The notes under the pieces were generated by a model. It worked only from the letters and a program-made list of their open reading frames with translations, searched no databases and had not been told where the DNA came from. A program made the position numbers and the translations under genes. Shown one piece after another: positions 58,412 to 64,000 of a stretch of 64,000 nt of DNA. The DNA is from Cellulomonas shaoxiangyii (GTDB taxonomy: Bacteria; Actinomycetota; Actinomycetes; Actinomycetales; Cellulomonadaceae). The stretch covers positions 1,674,001 to 1,738,000 of the forward strand of contig NZ_CP039291.1 of the NCBI RefSeq assembly GCF_004798685.1, given 5' to 3'. Within the stretch, counting starts at the first letter, position 1. The number at the start of each line of letters is the position of its first letter.

Positions 58412-61279
58412 GTGAACGATCGCCTCGTGGTCCGCGGTGCCCGGGAGCACAACCTGCGCAACGTCGACCTCGACCTGCCCCGGGACGCCCTCATCGCGTT
58501 CACGGGTCTGTCGGGGTCAGGCAAGTCGTCGCTCGCCTTCGACACGATCTTCGCCGAGGGGCAGCGCCGCTACGTCGAGTCGCTGTCGGCGTACGCGCGC
58601 CAGTTCCTCGGGCAGATGGACAAGCCGGACGTCGACTTCATCGAGGGCCTCTCGCCCGCCGTGTCGATCGACCAGAAGTCGACCAACCGCAACCCGCGGT
58701 CGACCGTCGGCACGATCACCGAGGTGTACGACTACCTGCGCCTGCTGTTCGCGCGCGCCGGCACGCAGCACTGCCCGGTGTGCGGCGAGCGCGTGACGGC
58801 GCAGACGCCGCAGCAGATCGTCGACCGGCTCCTCGAGCTGCCCGACGGCACGCGCTACCAGGTGCTCGCGCCGGTCGTCCGGGGCCGCAAGGGGGAGTAC
58901 GCCGAGCTGTTCCGCGAGCTGCAGGGCAAGGGCTTCTCGCGCGCCCGCGTCGACGGTGAGGTCGTCCAGCTCGCCACGCCGCCGACGCTGGAGAAGAAGC
59001 TCAAGCACGACATCGAGGTCGTGGTGGACCGCCTCGTCTCGCGCGAGGGGGTGCAGCGCCGGCTCACGGACTCCGTGGAGACCGCGCTGCTGCTCGCCGG
59101 CGGCCTGCTCGTCATCGAGCTCGTGGACGCCGACGCGGACGACCCGGAGCGCGAGCGCCGGTTCTCCGAGAAGCGGGCGTGCCCCAACGACCACGTGCTC
59201 ACGCTCGACGAGATCGAGCCGCGGACGTTCTCGTTCAACGCGCCCTACGGCGCCTGCCCGGAGTGCACGGGCATCGGCTCGCGGCTCGAGGTCGACCCCG
59301 ACCTCGTGATCCCCGACGACGAGCTCTCGCTCGGCCAGGGCGCCGTCGCGCCGTGGTCGCAGGTGTCGTCGGAGTACTTCACGCGGGTGCTGACGGCCCT
59401 CGCGCAGGACATGGGCTTCTCGATGGACACGCCCTGGCGTGCGCTGCCCAAGCGCGCGAAGGACGCGGTGCTGCACGGCGAGAACCACGAGGTCAAGGTC
59501 CGCTACCGCAACAGGTGGGGGCGCGAGCGGACCTACTCCACGGGCTTCGAAGGCGTCCTGACGTTCCTCGAGCGCCGCCACTCGGAGACCGAGTCCGAGT
59601 GGAGCAAGGAGAAGTACGAGGCCTACATGCGCGAGGTCCCGTGCCCGGTCTGCAAGGGCGCGCGACTCAAGCCCGAGGTGCTCGCCGTGAAGGTCGGCGG
59701 ACGGTCCATCGCCGAGGTCTGCGACCTGCCGATCAACGAGGCGCGCACGTTCCTCGACCAGCTCGAGCTCGGCGAGCGCGAGCGTGCCATCGCGGCGCAG
59801 GTCCTCAAGGAGATCCAGGCACGCCTGGGCTTCCTCCTGGACGTCGGTCTGGACTACCTGTCGCTGATGCGGCCCGCGGGGACGCTGTCGGGCGGCGAGG
59901 CCCAGCGCATCCGGCTCGCGACGCAGATCGGGTCGGGGCTCGTCGGCGTGCTCTACGTCCTCGACGAGCCGTCGATCGGGCTGCACCAGCGCGACAACCG
60001 CCGGCTGATCGACACCCTGACGCGCCTGCGCGACCTCGGCAACACCCTCATCGTCGTCGAGCACGACGAGGACACCATCCGCACGGCCGACTGGATCGTC
60101 GACATCGGCCCCGGGGCGGGCGAGCACGGCGGGCACGTCGTGCACTCCGGCGACCTGCAGGGCCTGCTCGACTCGCGGGAGTCCGTGACCGGTGCGTACC
60201 TGTCGGGCCGGCGCTCGATCGGCACGCCGGCCACGCGCCGGCCGGTCGACCCCGAGCGCGTCGTCACGGTCGTCGGCGCCCGCGAGCACAACCTGCGCGG
60301 TGTCGACGTGTCGTTCCCGCTCGGCATCCTCACGGCCGTGACCGGGGTGTCCGGGTCGGGCAAGTCGACGCTCGTGAACTCGATCCTCTACACGGTGATG
60401 GCGAACGAGCTCAACGGCGCGCGCCAGGTCGCCGGCCGGCACCGGCGCGTCACCGGCCTCGAGCACCTGGACAAGGTCGTGCACGTCGACCAGGGGCCGA
60501 TCGGCCGCACGCCGCGGTCCAACCCCGCGACGTACACGGGCGTGTGGGACCACGTCCGCCGCCTGTTCGCGGAGACGTCCGAGGCCAAGGTGCGCGGCTA
60601 CACGCCCGGCCGGTTCTCGTTCAACGTCAAGGGCGGCCGGTGCGAGGCGTGCTCGGGCGACGGCACGCTCAAGATCGAGATGAACTTCCTGCCCGACGTC
60701 TACGTGCCGTGCGAGGTGTGCCACGGCGCGCGGTACAACCGCGAGACGCTCGAGGTGCACTTCAAGGGCAAGACGGTCGCGGACGTGCTCGACATGCCGA
60801 TCGCCGAGGCGGCGGAGTTCTTCGCCGCCGTGCCGGCGATCTCCCGGCACCTGCGCACGCTCGTCGACGTGGGCCTGGGCTACGTCCGGCTCGGGCAGCC
60901 GGCGCCCACGCTGTCGGGCGGCGAGGCGCAGCGCGTCAAGCTGGCGGCCGAGCTGCAGCGACGCTCCACCGGTCGCACGGTGTACGTCCTCGACGAGCCG
61001 ACCACGGGGCTGCACTTCGAGGACATCCGCAAGCTCCTCGGCGTGCTGCAGACCCTCGTCGACAAGGGGAACTCGGTCATCGTGATCGAGCACAACCTCG
61101 ACGTCATCAAGAACGCCGACTGGGTCATCGACATGGGCCCCGAGGGCGGCAACGGCGGCGGGACGGTGGTGGCCGAGGGGACGCCCGAGCACGTCGCGGG
61201 CGTCGAGGCGAGCCACACGGGCCGGTTCCTCGCCGACGTGCTCGACGCGGAACGGGAGCCGGTCGGCGCCAGCGCGTGA
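58412..61279 (+). CDS. uvrA: Excinuclease ABC subunit A UvrA
   Basis: Damage-sensing ABC-type ATPase of nucleotide excision repair. 955 aa. First ATPase: Walker [21 protein letters not shown]; signature [16 protein letters not shown]; Walker [15 protein letters not shown]. Second: Walker [16 protein letters not shown], signature [16 protein letters not shown], Walker [14 protein letters not shown]. Zinc fingers are in CPVCGERVT and CPVCKGARL, and in [21 protein letters not shown] with CEVCHG. UvrB-binding and insertion domains lie between. GTG 58412. SOS control suggested by the LexA box. Confidence 0.98.
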   Translation: MNDRLVVRGAREHNLRNVDLDLPRDALIAFTGLSGSGKSSLAFDTIFAEGQRRYVESLSAYARQFLGQMDKPDVDFIEGLSPAVSIDQKSTNRNPRSTVGTITEVYDYLRLLFARAGTQHCPVCGERVTAQTPQQIVDRLLELPDGTRYQVLAPVVRGRKGEYAELFRELQGKGFSRARVDGEVVQLATPPTLEKKLKHDIEVVVDRLVSREGVQRRLTDSVETALLLAGGLLVIELVDADADDPERERRFSEKRACPNDHVLTLDEIEPRTFSFNAPYGACPECTGIGSRLEVDPDLVIPDDELSLGQGAVAPWSQVSSEYFTRVLTALAQDMGFSMDTPWRALPKRAKDAVLHGENHEVKVRYRNRWGRERTYSTGFEGVLTFLERRHSETESEWSKEKYEAYMREVPCPVCKGARLKPEVLAVKVGGRSIAEVCDLPINEARTFLDQLELGERERAIAAQVLKEIQARLGFLLDVGLDYLSLMRPAGTLSGGEAQRIRLATQIGSGLVGVLYVLDEPSIGLHQRDNRRLIDTLTRLRDLGNTLIVVEHDEDTIRTADWIVDIGPGAGEHGGHVVHSGDLQGLLDSRESVTGAYLSGRRSIGTPATRRPVDPERVVTVVGAREHNLRGVDVSFPLGILTAVTGVSGSGKSTLVNSILYTVMANELNGARQVAGRHRRVTGLEHLDKVVHVDQGPIGRTPRSNPATYTGVWDHVRRLFAETSEAKVRGYTPGRFSFNVKGGRCEACSGDGTLKIEMNFLPDVYVPCEVCHGARYNRETLEVHFKGKTVADVLDMPIAEAAEFFAAVPAISRHLRTLVDVGLGYVRLGQPAPTLSGGEAQRVKLAAELQRRSTGRTVYVLDEPTTGLHFEDIRKLLGVLQTLVDKGNSVIVIEHNLDVIKNADWVIDMGPEGGNGGGTVVAEGTPEHVAGVEASHTGRFLADVLDAEREPVGASA

Positions 61280-61317
61280 GCCGCGGGGGCGGCGACCGGT
61301 GGACGTCGGGACCGGCG

Positions 61318-61827
61318 TCAGGCGTCCGCGGCGCCGCGGGTGAGCGGCGCGGGCTCCCGACGCACGGGGAAGTTCACCGAGCGCGCGACGAAGCAGTGCT
61401 CGTGCGCCGCGCGGTGGACCTCGGCGAGAACCGGGTCGGACACGGGCGTGCCGTCGGGGAGCGTCGTCCCCGCCAGCACGCGCACCTGGGGCCGCAGCAC
61501 GACCTCGGTGAACTGGCCGTGCCCGGCCGCCTCGACGCGCATGACGCCCGTCGGGTGGTCGACGTAGCCCGCGACCACGACGCCGCGCTGTGCCGCGAGG
61601 TGCAGGAACCACAGCATGTGGCACTGCGCGAGGGCACCCACCAGCAGCTCCTCCGGCGACCAGCGTGCCGGGTCGCCCCGGAAGGCCGGGTCGGACGACC
61701 CGGCGAGCACGTGCTTGCCGGGGGCGGACAGCTCGTGGTCGCGCCCGTACGACGTGTACGTGGCGGTGCCCGCGTCGCCGGCGCCCGTCCACCGCAGGTC
61801 GACCGTGTACGTGTGCATCGGCGGCAT
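61318..61827 (-). CDS. OsmC family peroxiredoxin-like protein
   Basis: 169 aa. The OsmC fold with two redox cysteines: [20 protein letters not shown] (first) and [15 protein letters not shown] (second). Reduces organic hydroperoxides in this family. Begins [12 protein letters not shown] after a Met-Pro-Pro leader. ATG 61827 is six bases after a TAGGGT -10 on the minus strand; ATG 61818 is the alternative. It diverges from uvrC and converges on uvrA; 38 bases separate it from uvrA's end. Confidence 0.9.
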   Translation of the reverse strand: MPPMHTYTVDLRWTGAGDAGTATYTSYGRDHELSAPGKHVLAGSSDPAFRGDPARWSPEELLVGALAQCHMLWFLHLAAQRGVVVAGYVDHPTGVMRVEAAGHGQFTEVVLRPQVRVLAGTTLPDGTPVSDPVLAEVHRAAHEHCFVARSVNFPVRREPAPLTRGAADA

Positions 61828-61833
61828 GCGGCC

Positions 61834-61839
61834 ACCCTA
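61834..61839 (-). promoter_or_regulatory. -10 box (TAGGGT) of the osmC-like gene, leaderless type
   Basis: Minus strand: TAGGGT, six bases, ATG 61827. Confidence 0.5.
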
Positions 61840-61881
61840 CGAGCGGGGGGTCCGGCGGCGGGGTGTGTCGGTCGGGCGAAC

Positions 61882-61887
61882 TAGGCT
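61882..61887 (+). promoter_or_regulatory. -10 box (TAGGCT) of uvrC, leaderless type
   Basis: TAGGCT, seven bases, ATG 61895. Same box as the tRNA-Leu promoter. Confidence 0.55.
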
Positions 61888-61894
61888 CGAACCC

Positions 61895-64000
61895 ATGGCC
61901 GATCCCGCCACCTACCGTCCCGCGCCGGGGGAGATCCCCGACGCCCCCGGGGTCTACCGCTTCCGCGACGAGCACGGCCGCGTCATCTACGTCGGCAAGG
62001 CCAAGAGCCTGCGCAACCGGCTGAACAGCTACTTCCAGCACATCGCGCACCTGCACCCGCGCACGCAGCAGATGGTGACGACGGCGGCGTCGGTGCAGTG
62101 GACCGTGGTCGGCACCGAGGTCGAGGCGCTCGCCCTCGAGTACTCCTGGATCAAGGAGTTCGACCCCCGGTTCAACGTCAAGTACCGCGACGACAAGTCG
62201 TACCCGTACCTCGCCGTCACGATGGCCGACGAGGTGCCGCGCGTGCAGGTCATGCGCGGCGCCAAGCGTGCGGGCACGCGGTACTTCGGGCCGTACGCGC
62301 ACGCGTGGGCCATCCGCGAGACCGTCGACCTGCTGCTGCGCGTCTTCCCGGTCCGCACGTGCTCGGCCGGTGTGTTCAGGCGGGCGCGGCAGCAGGGGCG
62401 CCCCTGCCTGCTCGGCTACATCGACAAGTGCTCGGCGCCGTGCGTCGGGCGCATCTCGGCGGAGGACCACCAGCAGCTCGCGCGGGACTTCTGCGACTTC
62501 ATGGCCGGTGACACGGCACGCTTCACGCGCCGGCTCACGCAGCGGATGAAGGAGGCGGCGGCCGAGCTCGACTTCGAGCGGGCGGCACGCCTGCGCGACG
62601 ACGTGGCGACGCTCGAGAAGGCGACCGAGCGCAATGCGGTCGTGCTCCCGGACGGCACCGACGCCGACCTCTTCGCGATGGCCGGGGACGAGCTGGAGGC
62701 CGCCGTCCAGGTCTTCCACGTGCGGGGTGGCCGGATCCGCGGCCAGCGCGGCTGGGTCGTCGAGAAGGTCGAGGACCTCGACGACGCGGCGCTCGTGGAG
62801 CACCTCCTGCAGCAGGTGTACGGCGGCGAGGACACGGCCGGGGGCGCCGCGACGGGCGCCGTCCCGCGCGAGGTCCTCGTGCCGGTGCTGCCGACGAACC
62901 TCGAGCAGATGCAGACGTGGCTGACCGGCCTGCGCGGCAGCCGCGTGCAGGTCCGCGTCGCGCAGCGCGGCGACAAGGCGGAGCTCGCGCGCACCGTGCT
63001 GCGCAACGCCGAGCACGCGCTCGCGCTGCACCGCACCCGCCGCGCGGGCGACCTCACGACGCGCAGCCAGGCGCTGCGGGAGATCCAGGAGGCGCTCGAC
63101 CTGCCCACCGCGCCGCTGCGGATCGAGTGCTACGACGTCTCGCACAACCAGGGCACGTACCAGTCGGCGTCCATGGTGGTCTTCGAGGACGGGCTCGCCC
63201 GCAAGAGCGAGTACCGGCTGTTCAGCGTGCGGGGCCCGGACGGCCAGGGCGCGCGGGACGACACCGCGGCGATGCACGAGGTCATCACGCGCCGCTTCCG
63301 GCGCTACCTCGCGGAGCGCTCGCAGCTGGGGGACCCGGACCTCGGTGACGGCGAGGAGGACGACGGCCCGCGCAGCGGCGAGGTCGACGCGACCACGGGG
63401 CGGGCGGCACGGTTCGCGTACCCGCCGAACCTGGTCGTCGTCGACGGCGGTCCGCCGCAGGTGGCCGCCGCCGCCGCGGCGCTGGCGGAGCTGGGCGTGG
63501 ACGACGTCGCGCTGTGCGGACTGGCGAAGCGCCTGGAGGAGGTCTGGGTGCCGGGGGAGGAGTACCCCGTGATCCTCCAGCGCAGCTCCGAGGGCCTGTA
63601 CATGCTGCAGCGGGTGCGCGACGAGGCGCACCGCTTCGCCATCTCGGCGCACCGCAAGCGGCGCAGCAAGGGCATGACGGTCTCCGTGCTCGACGACGTC
63701 CCCGGCCTCGGCCCGGCGCGCAAGGCCGCGCTGCTGCGCCACTTCGGGTCGGTGAAGCGCCTGCGGGCCGCGTCGGCGGAGGAGATCGCCACGGTGCCCG
63801 GCATGGGCGCGCGCACGGCGGAGGCCGTGGTGGCGGCGCTCGGGGGACGCGAGCCGGCGCCCGAGGCGGTACCGGAGCAGATGACGGAGCCGATCGCGGA
63901 GCAGATGACGGAGCCGGTGACGGGGCCGATGACGGAGCCGATGACGGGGCCGATGCCCGCGCAGCCGACGGAACCGGTGCACGCGGCGGCGCCCGGCGGC
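61895..64000 (+). CDS. uvrC: Excinuclease ABC subunit C UvrC (3' end cut off)
   Basis: Makes both incisions in nucleotide excision repair. 702 codons are visible and the frame is still open at the right edge. N-terminal GIY-YIG nuclease: [27 protein letters not shown]; cysteine cluster (family Fe-S or Zn) in [33 protein letters not shown] domain near 210-245 ([14 protein letters not shown]). The C-terminal RNase H-like endonuclease has [21 protein letters not shown] and [11 protein letters not shown], with an acidic linker ([12 protein letters not shown]) between. The HhH pair [19 protein letters not shown] and [16 protein letters not shown] ends near 648; UvrC usually stops about here. A tail of at least 54 residues follows, with four 8-residue repeats. 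Confidence 0.97.
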   Translation, partial: MADPATYRPAPGEIPDAPGVYRFRDEHGRVIYVGKAKSLRNRLNSYFQHIAHLHPRTQQMVTTAASVQWTVVGTEVEALALEYSWIKEFDPRFNVKYRDDKSYPYLAVTMADEVPRVQVMRGAKRAGTRYFGPYAHAWAIRETVDLLLRVFPVRTCSAGVFRRARQQGRPCLLGYIDKCSAPCVGRISAEDHQQLARDFCDFMAGDTARFTRRLTQRMKEAAAELDFERAARLRDDVATLEKATERNAVVLPDGTDADLFAMAGDELEAAVQVFHVRGGRIRGQRGWVVEKVEDLDDAALVEHLLQQVYGGEDTAGGAATGAVPREVLVPVLPTNLEQMQTWLTGLRGSRVQVRVAQRGDKAELARTVLRNAEHALALHRTRRAGDLTTRSQALREIQEALDLPTAPLRIECYDVSHNQGTYQSASMVVFEDGLARKSEYRLFSVRGPDGQGARDDTAAMHEVITRRFRRYLAERSQLGDPDLGDGEEDDGPRSGEVDATTGRAARFAYPPNLVVVDGGPPQVAAAAAALAELGVDDVALCGLAKRLEEVWVPGEEYPVILQRSSEGLYMLQRVRDEAHRFAISAHRKRRSKGMTVSVLDDVPGLGPARKAALLRHFGSVKRLRAASAEEIATVPGMGARTAEAVVAALGGREPAPEAVPEQMTEPIAEQMTEPVTGPMTEPMTGPMPAQPTEPVHAAAPGG
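63875..63970 (+). repeat. 24-bp tandem repeat in the uvrC tail
   Basis: Four units at 63875, 63899, 63923 and 63947, encoding [24 protein letters not shown] and GPMPAQPT. The shared core is ATGACGGAGCCG. In-frame period of eight residues. Confidence 0.88.

Noticed and set aside
58517..63982. Minus-strand frame of 1821 codons across uvrA, the OsmC gene and uvrC
   Set aside because: Same reason. It runs through three real genes and two promoters and has shadow-type composition.

Overview
This is a very GC-rich stretch of actinobacterial chromosome, packed with ordinary core genes. It carries a Pup ligase (PafA), an ANTAR response regulator, a mycothiol-associated TIGR03085 protein, a PolA with a natural tyrosine in its O helix, and many leaderless starts behind actinobacterial -10 boxes. 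Gene content and order fit the Micrococcales, and a Cellulomonas-like organism is my best guess from the sequence alone. No phage, transposase, CRISPR array or rRNA was seen.

Layout. Bases 1-3.1 kb: the 3' part of pafA, an FKBP-type lipoprotein and hisF. 3.2-7.7 kb: a TIGR03085 gene diverging from a heterodimeric ABC exporter pair. 7.8-16.7 kb: a long his/trp run (hisI, trpE, five small membrane-protein genes, trpC, trpB, trpA, lgt), mostly joined by ATGA/GTGA stop-start overlaps. 16.8-24.4 kb: gltBD (glutamate synthase) and pyk. 24.5-27.2 kb: an unknown membrane protein, an MBL-fold hydrolase, tRNA-Leu(CAA) and a PdtaR-like ANTAR regulator. 27.4-33.0 kb: a branched-chain amino-acid ABC system, with livK converging on livHMGF; its LivH carries an extra extracellular domain. 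33.3-39.3 kb: a GNAT enzyme, a thioesterase, polA, and a DUF485/acetate symporter pair. 39.4-45.7 kb: a methyltransferase diverging from a complete dipeptide/oligopeptide ABC operon. 45.8-50.1 kb: pfkA, rpsA, coaE and an unknown gene. 50.1-64 kb: uvrB, a VOC protein, a TerC-family membrane protein behind a yybP-ykoY (manganese) riboswitch, a YciI protein, an acyl-CoA dehydrogenase, an MBL hydrolase, a GH15 enzyme, uvrA, an OsmC protein and uvrC, which runs off the right edge.

How the genes fit together. The left half is amino-acid biosynthesis (His, Trp, Glu) with associated transport. The right half holds DNA repair and replication (polA, uvrA, uvrB, uvrC), translation (rpsA), CoA synthesis (coaE), sugar metabolism (pfkA, GH15) and nutrient uptake. 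From memory, the backbone order hisF-hisI-trpE-trpC-trpB-trpA-lgt-pyk-pdtaR-polA-rpsA-coaE-uvrB-uvrA is the same as in Mycobacterium tuberculosis, so the interesting material is what has been inserted into it or attached to it.

The strongest regulatory observations are the riboswitch before terC with a visible way to hide its ribosome binding site, a near-perfect LexA box at uvrA, a recurrent -10/6-8 nt/start-codon pattern that predicts leaderless mRNAs for about fifteen transcripts, and a nine-codon leaderless upstream ORF coupled to an acyl-CoA dehydrogenase. I did not find a clearly new multi-gene system. The best candidate for undescribed biology is the cassette of five small membrane proteins inside the trp operon.
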